Part shown: in pieces, positions 1 through 11,600 of the stretch
Numbering within the stretch: the first letter of the stretch is position 1
Layout: every line of letters starts with the position of its first letter
Source of the DNA: Xanthomonas maliensis
GTDB lineage: Bacteria > Pseudomonadota > Gammaproteobacteria > Xanthomonadales > Xanthomonadaceae
Direction: 5' to 3'
DNA: 64,000 nucleotides
Assembly (NCBI RefSeq): GCF_009192945.1
Contig: NZ_NSET01000006.1
Coordinates: 1-64,000, forward strand
Position numbers and translations under genes: made by a program
The notes under the pieces: generated by a model
Database searches by the model: none
What the model saw: the letters and a program-made list of their open reading frames with translations, nothing else
Told to the model about the DNA's origin: nothing

Positions 1-1623
1 CAGACCGCCAGCACCGTCGACGCGGCCCGCATCAGTCCCCAGGTGACCTTGCGGCTGATCGACCTGCTGGTCGCCAAGGGCGTGCTGACCCGCGAGCAGG
101 CCGACGCGATGATCCAGGAGGCCGCGGTCACCGCGCCGGCTACCGCCACTGCGGACGTCGCCCCGGCGTCCAAACCGCCGTACCAGACCCAGCCTGGCGC
201 GGTGGTCGTGCCCTATGTGCCAGCGCCGGTCCGCGAGCAGATCAAGGAGGAGCTACGCGGCGAAGTGACCGCACAGGCCAAACGCGAGGGCTGGGCCGCA
301 CCCGGCGTGCTGCCGGAATGGACCCAGCGCCTGCGCCTGTATGGCGACCTGCGCCTGCGTGGCGAAGGCATCTTCTACCCGGACGGCAACTACGGCTTCT
401 TTCCCAATTTCGCCGACATCAACAACGGCTCTGGCTTCGATACGGTGGGCACATCGAATGCGCCCTTCCTCAACACCACCCGTAACCGCAGCCGCCTGCG
501 CATCCGTGCCCGCCTGGGCGTGGAAGCACAGATCGCCGACTGGATCACCGGCGACGTGCGCGTGGTCACCGGCGCCGACCGTGGCCCGGTCTCCACCAAC
601 CAGACGCTGGGTGGCGGTGGCAATTTGGCCAAGGAGCCGATCTGGCTGGATCGCGCTGCGCTGCTGCTGCAGCCCACGCCCAAGCTGGGACTGTCGTTCG
701 GCCGCTTCGCCAATCCGTTCTGGAGCAGCGAGCTGGTGTTCGACGAAGACATCAACTTCGACGGCCTCGCCGCCCGCTACGCCTTCGCGCCCGACACCGC
801 GTTCGCGCCCTACCTGAGCGCTGGCGTGTTCCCGGTCTACAACACCGACCTGGACTTCGGCTCGACCAATACCGTCAAGACCCGCAGCCGCGACAAATGG
901 CTGTATGGCGCCGAGCTCGGCGCGCACTGGCGCATGGGCGATGACACCGCGCTGCGGTTGGCGCTGAGCTATTTCCAGTACGACCAATTCGAAGGCAAGC
1001 GCTCCAGCCCGTGCCTGGCGCCCACCGCCAACGACAGCTGCGACACCGATGGCTCACGCCCGCAGTTCGAACAGTTCGGCAATACCCTGGTGCCGATCCG
1101 CAGCATCGTCACCGACCCGTCCAATCCGGGCGGGCCGCAACTGCAGTACTACGGCTACGGCAGCAAGTTTGGCGTCGCCAACCTGCATGCGCAGCTGGAG
1201 CTGGCGCAGTTCGACCCCATCAAGTTGGTGGTCGAAGCGGACATGGTCAAGAACACCCGCTATAACGCCGCCCGCGTGCGCTCGCTTGGCCCGGTCAACA
1301 ATCTCGGCGATGGCGGCCGCTTCGATGGCGGTGATCAGGGCTACCTGCTCAACCTGTTGCTGGGGCATCCGCGCACGCTGGAAGCCGGGCAATGGAACGC
1401 GTCGATCGGTTACCGCTACCTGGAATCGGACGCAGTGCCCGATGCCTTCGCCGATTCGGACTTCCACATGGGCGGCACCAATGCGCGCGGCGTGATCCTC
1501 GGCGGCGCGTATGGCCTGGCGCACAACACCTGGCTGTCGCTGCGCTGGCTCAGCGCCAACGAGGTATCCGGGCCGCCGTACGCGGTGGACGTGCTGCAAC
1601 TGGATCTGAGCGCGGAGTTCTGA
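1..1623 (+). CDS. putative outer-membrane porin (5' end outside window)
   Basis: The reading frame is open from base 1 and a GTG at 43 is only an internal codon, so the N-terminus, including any signal peptide, lies upstream; 540 residues are present. From about residue 105 onward the protein shows alternating amphipathic strands rich in Arg, Tyr, Phe and Gly (for example RLRLYGDLRLRGE and RSRLRIRARLGVEAQ) and ends LQLDLSAEF with a terminal Phe. Both are typical of outer-membrane beta-barrels. The pattern resembles the 'putative porin' family (Porin_5 type). The early part (about residues 15-90) is helical and Pro/Ala-rich. The stop is 2 nt before the next ATG, so it is probably the first visible member of an operon with the two small genes and the giant haemagglutinin-family gene. 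It might be the outer-membrane partner of that exoprotein in place of a TpsB/Omp85 protein; this is inference. Confidence 0.75.
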   Translation, partial: QTASTVDAARISPQVTLRLIDLLVAKGVLTREQADAMIQEAAVTAPATATADVAPASKPPYQTQPGAVVVPYVPAPVREQIKEELRGEVTAQAKREGWAAPGVLPEWTQRLRLYGDLRLRGEGIFYPDGNYGFFPNFADINNGSGFDTVGTSNAPFLNTTRNRSRLRIRARLGVEAQIADWITGDVRVVTGADRGPVSTNQTLGGGGNLAKEPIWLDRAALLLQPTPKLGLSFGRFANPFWSSELVFDEDINFDGLAARYAFAPDTAFAPYLSAGVFPVYNTDLDFGSTNTVKTRSRDKWLYGAELGAHWRMGDDTALRLALSYFQYDQFEGKRSSPCLAPTANDSCDTDGSRPQFEQFGNTLVPIRSIVTDPSNPGGPQLQYYGYGSKFGVANLHAQLELAQFDPIKLVVEADMVKNTRYNAARVRSLGPVNNLGDGGRFDGGDQGYLLNLLLGHPRTLEAGQWNASIGYRYLESDAVPDAFADSDFHMGGTNARGVILGGAYGLAHNTWLSLRWLSANEVSGPPYAVDVLQLDLSAEF

Positions 1624-1625
1624 GC

Positions 1626-2279
1626 ATGCGCATGCGTCCTGTGCTGTCTGCCCTCGTGCTGGTCGGCTGCGTTCCGTGGATCGCCACCGCGCAGACCACC
1701 ACCGAAGAACGTCTGCGCGACGCCCTGCGGCAGACCAGCGCGCAACTACGCCAGGTGCAGGCCGAGCTGGCGCAACAACAGCTCGCCACCGCCGCGGCGC
1801 AACGCGAGCACGAGGCCCAGCCACCGGCGCCGCCCGCCGCGAGCGCACCCAGCGATGCTGCGCGCACGGCGGCCTTGCAGCGCGAAGTCGCCCAGCTACG
1901 GCAGGCGCTGGAGCAGGAGCGCACGCAGCACGCGCGCGCCCTGGCCACCCAACAGCAGACCGCCGCCCAACAACAGCAGCAGCAGCAACAACAGGCGCTG
2001 GCGGACGCACGCAGCCAGACCCAGGCCCGGGTAAGCCGCTGCAACAGCGCCGGCGATGCGCTGTATGCCAGCGGTCGCAGCCTGGCCGGGCTGTATCGCG
2101 ACCCGGCGTTCGTGCGCTTCGTGCGCCATCGTGGCCACGAGTTGTTCGGCATGACGCGAGTGGCGGAAGAGAACCGCGTGCACGCACTGGAAGACACGCT
2201 CGCCGACCAGCATGCGCGATTGCGCACCTGCCTGGACGGACGCGACGCACCGCCCCCGCAGAGCGCGGCGGCGCCATGA
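1626..2279 (+). CDS. secreted coiled-coil protein with poly-Gln tract
   Basis: 217 residues. The ATG at 1626 was chosen because it lies just after the porin stop and begins a clear signal peptide (Met-Arg-rich start, hydrophobic stretch, Ala-x-Ala-like end near residue 22). Residues about 25-130 form a Gln/Ala/Glu/Arg-rich coiled coil with nine consecutive Gln (residues 115-123, mixed CAA/CAG codons at 1968-1994). Residues about 132-205 form a small conserved-looking domain with two Cys (RCNS and TCLDG). The stop overlaps the next gene's start (ATGA), which indicates translational coupling. The function is unknown. Its position between a porin and a giant exoprotein suggests a periplasmic accessory, perhaps a spacer or chaperone for export; that is inference. 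Confidence 0.7.
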   Translation: MRMRPVLSALVLVGCVPWIATAQTTTEERLRDALRQTSAQLRQVQAELAQQQLATAAAQREHEAQPPAPPAASAPSDAARTAALQREVAQLRQALEQERTQHARALATQQQTAAQQQQQQQQQALADARSQTQARVSRCNSAGDALYASGRSLAGLYRDPAFVRFVRHRGHELFGMTRVAEENRVHALEDTLADQHARLRTCLDGRDAPPPQSAAAP

Positions 2280-2617
2280 ACCGCCTGGCCGTGGCGGCGC
2301 TGCTGCTGGGCCTGGCCGCGCGCGCCCTGGCCGGTTCGTCCGACGCCGCGGCACCGCCGATCTGCGTGGAAGTGCAGATCGGTCAGCATCGCAGCGGCCA
2401 GTTGTCGTGCTTGAACCAGCAGTTGCGCGACAGCGTGGCGCGTGCGCGCGCAGTTCCCAGCGCGACCGCGCCGCCGGTGGCCGGCACGCCGATCGCCCTG
2501 GGCCAGCCCACGCCGGCCGCGCTGCGACAACGCTACGGCCAGGCCTATGGCCAATCGCTGCAACCGCAACGCCCGCCCGCGCCGCAGTACGCCTCCCCCT
2601 TTGCACCGACGCGCTAG
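2276..2617 (+). CDS. small secreted protein of the exoprotein locus
   Basis: 113 residues, starting at the ATG inside the ATGA overlap with the preceding gene. The N-terminus is a strong signal peptide of about 19 residues ending Ala-Leu-Ala-Gly. The mature part has two Cys about 15 residues apart (ICVEV and LSCLNQQ) that could form a disulfide, then a Pro/Ala/Gln-rich low-complexity tail. The stop is 23 nt before the giant gene's ATG. No known domain was recognised. The two-Cys segment may be the functional core; a periplasmic role in the same export system is inferred only from operon context. Confidence 0.65.
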   Translation: MNRLAVAALLLGLAARALAGSSDAAAPPICVEVQIGQHRSGQLSCLNQQLRDSVARARAVPSATAPPVAGTPIALGQPTPAALRQRYGQAYGQSLQPQRPPAPQYASPFAPTR

Positions 2618-2640
2618 CCGCCTCGCCCAAGGATCTCGCC

Positions 2641-5600
2641 ATGACCCGCACCTCCCGTCCCCGCCCGTTGCGCGTGCTGTTGCTGAGTGCCGCGATCGCC
2701 GCCGCGTTGGCCGAGCAGGCGTCCGCCCAGTCCAGTGCTTTCGTCCGGCGTGGTGCCGATCCATCCACCCAGGCGGCGCAGGCGGTGCAGCAGCAAGGTG
2801 CGCAGGCCGCCGCGGCCGGCCAGTTGGCGCAGAAATCGTTGCAGGCATTCCAACGTGCCGCGCAACTGCGGCAGGCGCTGGACGCCAGCCAGGCCGCGGC
2901 ACGCGCCGCCGCGCAAGCAGCACAGGCCTCGGCCATCCCCGATGGTCTGGCGCAGGGCGGTCTGCAACTGCCGGACAACCTGCAGGTGGACCCGGGTGCG
3001 ATCGCGCCCACCGACCCGCGCCTGGGCCAGCGCAATGTCTGGCTCGGCGCGCGGGCGCCGACTCAACAGACCAACAACGGCACCACCCAGGTCACCATTA
3101 CCCAGACGCAGAAGAAGGCCATCCTCAACTGGGAGAACTTCAACGTCGGCAGCAAGACCCAGCTACGCTTCGATCAATCGGCCGGTGGCGATGCCGCCGC
3201 GCAATGGATCGCGTTGAATCGGGTCAACGATCCGAGTACCGCACCCAGCCGGATCCTCGGCAGCATCCAGGCGCCCGGCCAGGTCTATCTGCTCAACCGC
3301 AACGGCGTGCTGTTCGGCGGCAGCAGCCAGGTCAATGTGCACTCGTTGCTGGTGTCCTCGCTGGATCTGTTCGATCCCAATCGCGCGCTCAGCGACCAGA
3401 CCTTCCTCAGTCGCGGGCTGTTCGGCACCACCGGCCAGAGCGGTGTGGTGCTCACCGGCCAGGATGCCGCCGCCTCCGGGGCGATGCCGGGCGATATCAC
3501 TGTGGAGAGCGGCGCGCGCCTGAGTAGCGGATCGCAGGGCTACACCTTGATCGCCGCACCCAATGTCCGCAACGCCGGCACCATCGCTGCGCAGGATGGG
3601 CAAGCCTTGCTGGCCGCCGGGCTGGGGCTGCGGCAGTCGCAGGAGTTGCAGGGCCTGCTCAACCCCGCTGCCGGCACCGCCGCTCCGCTGGGGTTTTCCG
3701 GCTTCTCTTCGCCGATCAACAGCGACCTCTCGCGCATCGGCCATCTGGACAACAGCGGCATCGTCACCTCCATCCGCGGCAACGTGACCCTGGCCGGGTC
3801 CAGCCTGCAGCAGCGCGGCCTGGTCACCGCCACCACCGGCATCAGTCAGCCTGGCAGCGTCATGCTGCTGGCGATCGGCCAGGACAATGCCACCGGCGAC
3901 GGCAGCCTGTTCGATTATCGCGGCGGCGCGTTGTCACTGGCGCCCGGCGCGGTGACCGCGATCCTGCCCGAACACGATGGCCAGACCACCGTGTCCAGCG
4001 CAGCAGCCGATCGCAGCTTCGTCGGTCCCAAGATGGTGCTGGCCGGCGCGCAAGTGCAACTGGCCGGACAGTCGCTGACGTTTGTTCCCGGCGGCAGCCT
4101 GAATCTGTACGGGCTGGCTGCCGAGAACACCCCAGGACAATTGCGCGGCCGTCAGGCACTGACCAATCGGGTCATGATCGACAGCGGCGCACAGCTGGCG
4201 GTCTCCGGCATCGCCAACGTGCAACAGACGATGCAGGACAATCTGGTGACGATCCCACGCGTCGGCCAGAACGAATTGGCCGATGCGCCGTTGCAACGCG
4301 ATGGCACGCTGTTCCGCCAATCGCTGCAGTTCGACCGGCGTGTCAGCGGCGTGGACAGCCAGGGCCGGCCGTGGGTCGGCAGCCCGCTGCTCAACGCCCA
4401 GGGCTATGTCGACCAGGTGCCGCGCACGATCGACCAAATGCTGCTCGACGGCGGCAGCATCACCATCGCCGCCCGCGATGTGGTCATTGCGCCGGGCGCC
4501 CAGCTCGATCTGGACGGTGGCTATGTGCACACCCAGGGCGGCATGGTGGAAACGCCGCGCCTGCTCGGTGCCGATGGCCGTCTGTACGACCTGGCCAGTG
4601 CCGATCCCGAGCAACGCTATCTCGGCATTGCCGGGAGCCAGACCGTCAATCATGCGCGCTGGGGCGTCAGCGAACAGTTCGGCAATCCCCTGCTCGGCAG
4701 CCGCCGCTACTACGAAAGCGATTACCTGCAAGGCGGCAACGGCGGCACGCTGACCATCGAACTGGCACGCACCACCGGCCAGCCGGGCCTGGCCCTGCTG
4801 GGCGGCAGCGTATCGGCGCAGGCGCTGTCCGGGCGCTATCAACGTGCCGACGGCAGCATGGCGCAGGGTGGTGCCTTGCGGATCGACAGCGACAGCAACA
4901 CCTATGCCGCCACGATCGGCAGTGCCGCCTTTGTCGAAGCGCGCGATGCACGCAGTTGGCAGATCCTCGACAGCACACTCGACTGGCCGCAAGGGCTGGC
5001 GCTCACGACTGCGGCGAGCGACGTGTCGGGCAGCGCAGGCGGTGCGCAGCAACGCGACAACCCGTTGTTCTGGTCGCAGCTGTCGACCCGGATGATCAAC
5101 GGCAGCGGCCTGCAACAGCTGGCGATCGGCAATGCACCGACGATCGCGCTCGACGCCGGCGCGCGCCTGCAGGTGGCCGACGGCGGTAGCGTGTCGCTGC
5201 AGGCGCAGCGGGTCGAGCTCGATGGCGCGATCACTGCGCGCGCCGGCAGCATCGCCGTGCAGAGCGCCGGTGGCCTGGTCAATCCGCAGGATCCGCGCGC
5301 CAACGCAGCGCCGCTGTCGGTACGCGGCGATCTGTTGGTCGGTACGGGCGCACGCCTGGACGTCAGCGGGCGCTGGGTCAACGACGATCGCCGATTGACG
5401 CTCGATCCGGCCGGCAAGGCCTTCATCGACGGCGGCAGCATCGCCCTGGATGGCCTGCAGGCCCGCCTCACCGATTCGCTAAGCGGCGTGACGCGCGACC
5501 TCAGCGCCTCGGTGCAGGTCGCATCCGGTGCCGTGCTCGATGCATCCAGCGGCGGCTATGTCGCCCAGGATGGCAGCCTGACGCTCCGCGATGGCCGTCC

Positions 5601-8600
5601 GCTCGGCCATGGCGGCGACATCGCGCTGCGTACGTACGTGCGCGCCGGCAACGACGGCATCCCCACCCCGGCCGACGCCACCGATCTGCCGGTGGCCGAC
5701 AATGCCGGCCGCCTGCAGTTCGATCCGGCCAGCCTGCATGCCGACAACTTCGCTGGCGGCGGCACGCTGCGTCTGCAGGCCTTCGGCGTGCAGATCGGGG
5801 CTGCGACGGCGAGCGACCCGCGGGTGCTGCAGCTGGCACCGGATTTCTTCGATGGACGCAGCTTCGGCAGCTACGATCTGGCGGCCTATCGCGATGCCAG
5901 CATCGCCGCCGGCGCCCAGGTACGGGTTCGCCAGCGCAACCTGATTCCCGACCAGCAGGCGCTGCGCAGCGCTCCCAGCGACAGCGCGGTGGTGGCCGGC
6001 GCGTCGCAAGCCGGCGGCAATGGGTATGCCACGCTTGCAACGCTGGATCCGTTCTATCGCCCGACGACCGATTTTGCGCTGCGTGGTGGCGAATTCCTGG
6101 CCTGGTCGGGCGCCAACCCGAACCTGAGCATCGCCAGCGGCCGCACCGCACTGGAAACCGGTGCCCAGCTGCTGCTGGACCCGGGCGCGAACGTGCGCGT
6201 CGGTGGCCGCGGCCAGGTCGATGTGCTCGGCAGCATCCAGAGCCAGGGCGGTCGCATCGCGATTTCCGGCGACTCCTCCGCCGACTCCGGCCTGTCCGCC
6301 CCGTCCGGCGGCGCGTCCGGCGTGGCGTACGCATTGCCGGGCAAATCGGTCTGGCTGGGCGCGGACAGCCGCCTGGATGTCTCCGGCATCGCCCTGCTCG
6401 ATCCGCAGGCCGCGCTGCGCCCCAGCGCACGCGGCCTGGTGCAACCGCGTAGCGGACGCGTGCTCGACGGTGGCCAGATCATCCTCAGCAACGACAGCGG
6501 TGCCGTCGTGGTGGCCGCAGGCGCGCAACTGGATCTGCGCGGCAGTGCCGCGGTGCTCGACCTGCCCAGCGGCAACGGCGCGATCGGCGCCAGCGACACC
6601 TTGCAAGCGCAGACGGTCGGCAGCGCTGGCGGCCAGCTCGACCTGGCCGCGAACACCGGCCTGTTCTTCGAAGGCGCGATACGCGCTGCCGGCGGCACTG
6701 GGCAGGATCGCGGCGGTACGCTCTCGCTGTTGCCGCTCAATCTGGTCGATGGCCCGACCACCGTCCTGCCCGGGCCCAGCGGCATCATCCTCACCCAGCA
6801 CGACAGCCGCCTGCCGGCGAGCGCGCAGTTGGGTCTGCCGTTGCCATCCGCTGGCGCCACGCCGGCACCGTTGTATTTTGCTGTCGATCGGCTGGACGGC
6901 AGCGGCATCGATACGCTGCGAGTCGGCGACCAGACCGGCGGCGAGCATGCGATGGTGCCGATCGGCTTTGCTGGCGATGTGACGCTGTCGCTGTCGCGCG
7001 CACTGCAATTGAACGCGCCGTCCTATGCGTTGCTGCGGGCCGATGCGCAGGATTTCTCCCGCCTGGCGGACGGCAGCCAGGTCAGCCTGAGTGCGGCCTA
7101 TGTCGGCCTCAACGGTTGGCGTCAACCGAGCCGTGACGCCACCGTGTTGCCGCAGCCACGCAGCGGCAGCGGTACCACATTGGACGTACAGGCGCAGCAG
7201 CTGGATATCGGCGGCCAGCTCGCGCTGGATGGCGTCAGCCAAGCGGTGCTGTCCAGCACCGGTGCAGTGCGTCTGCACACACCGACCGACTACGCCTACC
7301 AGTTGGACGCCAACGGCGTGGCGAGCGCACGTGCCGGCGAACTGCTGACCGCCGGCGACCTGACCCTGCGTGCCGCGCAGATTTACCCGGCCAGCGGCGA
7401 GACCTTCCTGGTGCGTGCACTCGGTGTCGCCGATGCCAGCGGCACCCGGGCCGACACCACGATCCACATCCAGGCGCAGGGCGCGCTGCCGGCAGTGCCG
7501 CTGTCGGCCGGCGGCACGCTGGCGCTGGACGCCACCACCATCGTGCAAGAAGGCCGACTGCGCGCGCCGGGTGGTCAAGTGCTGCTGGGCGCCAGCGGCG
7601 ACCCGCAGGACCCGGCCAGTGCGGTCTTCGGTGCGCGGGCGCTGACGCCGACCCGCACGCTGCAGCTGGGCGCCGGCAGCCTGACCTCGGTGTCGCTGGA
7701 GGGCGCGGTACTGCCGTACGGCACGACCGTCGACGGCAGCCAGTGGCGTTACGACTTCAGTCCCACCGGCAGCAGCGCTGCATTGACCGCGCCGCCACGC
7801 AAGCAGATCCTCCTGCAGGCCGACGCGATTGCGCTGGACGCCGGCGCACAGGTGAACGTGTCCGGCGGTGGCGATCTGCAGGCCAGCGAGTGGGTGCCCG
7901 GCACCGGCGGCAGCCGCGACGTGCTGTCTTCCAACAACACCAGCTACGCCACCGGCGTGGCGACGCAGGTACCGCTGTATCCGGACGGCCGCACGGTCTA
8001 CGCGATCGTGCCGGGCGCGCAGCCGCTGGTCGCGGCCACCGACGCCGCATTCGAGCGCAGCGAAGGCGCGCCTGCGTTGGGCAGCGCGGTGGCGTTGAGT
8101 GGCGTTCCAGGACTGCCCGATGGCACCTACACCTTGCTGCCGGCGAAGTACGCCACCCTGCCCGGCGCCTACCGCGTGGTCGCCCGCAGCGGCAGCAGCG
8201 ATGCTACCTCGGCACAAAACCTGATCGCGCCCGATGGCACTGCGGTGGTCGCCGGACGTCTGGTCGACACCTTGAGCGGCACCGGCAACGCGCGCACGCA
8301 ATGGTTCGACGTGCAATCGGCCGCCAGCTGGGGGCTGTACTCGGAATACACCAGCAGCCGCGCCAACAGCTTCTTCGCCAAGCAGGCGGCCAGCGCCGGC
8401 CAGGTCGCACCGGCCCTGCCGCGCGATGGTGGACAGCTGATCCTGGCCGCCGGCGAACGGCTTGCGCTGGGCGCCACCCTCACCACCGGCGCAGATGGCG
8501 GCAACGCCGCCCAGGTCGACATTGCCGCCAAGGCGCTGCAAGTGCTTGGGAACAACCAGAGCGCCGCCAGCGGCTATCTCGGCGTCAGCGCCGCCGATCT

Positions 8601-11600
8601 CACCACCTTGAATGCCGGCAGCCTGCTGCTGGGCGGCATCCGCACGCAGACCACGGACGGCACGCGGGTGCAGGTCACCGCGCAGGATGTGCGCGTCAGC
8701 AACGATGCCAATGCGCCACTACGTGCGGCCGAGCTGCTGCTGGTCGCCGACGGTGCCGGTGGCAACGGCGTGCACGTGGATGCCGGCAGCGTCCTGCAGG
8801 CCAGTGGCGGCAATGGCACGGCGGCAACCTCAACGCTGTTGCTGGGCACGCCGACCAGCAGCGACGGCGACGCGGCGCTGGTGCGCTTGTCCAGCCTCGG
8901 CGCAGCCACACTGCAACGCACTCAGTCCGGTGATGCCGCACGACCGCGCGCGATGCTGCAGATCGGCGATGCCGCCGTGCTCGACGGCGCCGCTGCGCTG
9001 ACGCTGGATTCGACCGGCGACAGCGCCATCGCTGCCGGCGCCTTGCTGCGCGCCGAGCGCATCGATGCCAGTGCCGGGCATGTCCGACTGGATCCGAATG
9101 CGCTCGGCAGCGACGCCGACGGCCTGGTGCTCGGCCCGGCCAGCCTGGGCCAGTTCGCTCAGGCCAAGCAGGTCACGGTGCGCAGCTATGGCGACATGGA
9201 CCTGGCCGCCGGGCTCGACCTGCGGGTGGGCACGGCGCTCACCCTCAGTGCGCAGCGCTTCGTCGGCGAAGGTGGCGATGTCGGCCTGAGCGCAGACCGG
9301 CTCACCCTGTCCAATCTCGGCGGCAGCGATGCCGCGCCCGCAGACGATGCCGTGATCAGCGGCGGCACGCTGCGGCTGCAAGGTCGCGAGCTGGTCTTCG
9401 CTGGCGGCGACAAGCAATTGCTCGGCTTCGGCGCCCTGCTGGCCGATGCCAGCCAGACGCTGTCGGTGCAGGACCGTGGTCAGTTCGATGCCGGCGTGGC
9501 CAGCGTGCGCTTGCGTGCGCCCTTGCTGCGCGCCGATGCCGGCGCCGACCAGACCCTGCGCACCAGCGGGGCGATGCAGCTGCAACGCACCGACGGCAAT
9601 GTCGACAGCGCCCAGCCGCTGGGCGGCCGCATCGGTCTGGAAGGCGGCAGCATCGACAGCACGGCGCTGATTCGCGCCAATTCCGGCGCGATCGCCCTGC
9701 GCAGCAGCAATGGCGCGTTGCTGCTGCACGACGGCGCCAGCCTGGACACCTCGGGCATCGCCGACCGTTTCTTCGACACGCTGCGCACCACCCCCGGCGG
9801 CAGCATCAGCCTGACCGCCCTTGGTGGCGATGTGCGTCTGGACGGCAGCAGCCGCGTGGATGTCGGTGCCAGCGGCAGCGCCGATGCCGGCCGTCTGGCG
9901 GTGTCGGCCGTGCAGGGCGGGGTCAGCCTCGCCGGCACGCTGGCCGGGCACGCCGCGCAGGGGCGCGGCGGGCGCTTCACCTTGGACGCGGGCACCCCGA
10001 TCGCACTCGATCCGCTGGCGGCGCAATTGGCCAAGGGCGGCTTCGACGGCGCCATCGACGTGCACGCCCGCAGCGGCAACCTGGTGCTGTCGGCCGGCCA
10101 GACCCTGCGCGCCGACAGCGTCAGCCTGACCGCTGACGGAGGTACGGCGGCGGCGCGCGATGCCGACAATGGCAACCTGCGCATCGATGGCAGCATCGAT
10201 GCGTCCGGGTCGCAGGGCGGCACCATCGGTCTGTGGGCGCGCCACACGCTTGCCGTCAACGGCACCCTGCTGGCCCGGGCCAGCACCGCCGATCGCCGTG
10301 GCGGCAGCATCCAGCTCGGCACCAGCGGCACTGGCGATGGCACCCTCAATGCCGACTACGGCTACCAGAACGTGCAGGCCGACGCTGCCGGCACCATCGC
10401 GATCGGCCCGAATGCGGTGCTGGACGTCTCCGGCGGCAGCGCCGGTGGCCTCTCCGGTGGCGAGGTGCAACTGCGCATGCCGCTGCTCAGCGACGGCGAA
10501 GTCAATCTCACCGTCGCCGCAGGCGCCAGCATCCGGGGCGCACGCGAGGTCGGCCTGGAAGCCTATGCGGTGTGGAGCACCACCGACGCCAGCGTCGATC
10601 CGTCCAAGCACTTCGACGGCATCGTCGATCCGGCCGGCTGGTACGACGCCCAGGGCAACCTGCTCGTCGGCAGCTGGGCGGACCTGTCGGGCAATGCGAT
10701 CGCCAGCGCGCCCACCACTCCGGCGCAGATCGCCGACTACCTCAGCCGCTATGTCTTCACTCCCGACAGCGCCAACGCTGCGCATCGGCAGTTCTACGGC
10801 TACGCCGACGACACCGCCGGCACGCCTGGCACGTTGATGGGCTTCGTGCAGAACCCGGGGTTCCGCTTCGAGGGACGCCTGGCCAACGTGCCCAACCTGC
10901 GCGCACGTCCGGGCATCGAACTGCGCAACCCCGATCCCGGCATCAACGGCGGCGAGATCCGCGTGCTCAGCAACTGGAACCTCGGCTCCGGTGCCAATCG
11001 CAATCAGCTCGACTTCCGCTACCAGGGCACTGCGCCGACGCTGAGCCTGCGCGCGCAAGCAGGCGTCATGATCAAGGCCAGCCTGAGCGATGGCTTCTAT
11101 CAGTTGAGCAATCCATTCGGCGGCGGCGGCCCGCAGGCGAACTACCCGAGCGCGCAGGCCGGCTACCAGGCGGTGCTGACCTTTGGCCAGGACCAATTCG
11201 TCTCGCTGGATGGATTGATTCCGGCACCGCCGGCCAATCCCGGAGGCGATCAAGAAGAAGCGTTGCAGTATTACGGGCAGTACCTGCAGCTGTTGGACAT
11301 GCTGCAGAAACCGCAAGCCGAACTGCCGGGTTTCCCGCCCGCCAATACGCTGCTGGGCGGCTTCATCCTCAACTACGCGCCGGAGTCGGGATTCCCGGTA
11401 CAGGATTATCCGGGACAACCCAGCGCGCCTGCCGGGCCGACCTCGCCGGCCGACTATGCGCAGTACCTGCACAACTACGAGCGCTATCTGCTCGACCTGT
11501 CGGCGTTCTACAACGCGCTGGGCGAATTCGCGCTGCCCACGCTCACCCTGCCCTCGCTGCCGGTGATCGGCCCGCTGTTGCCGGCCGCCACCCAGAACAC

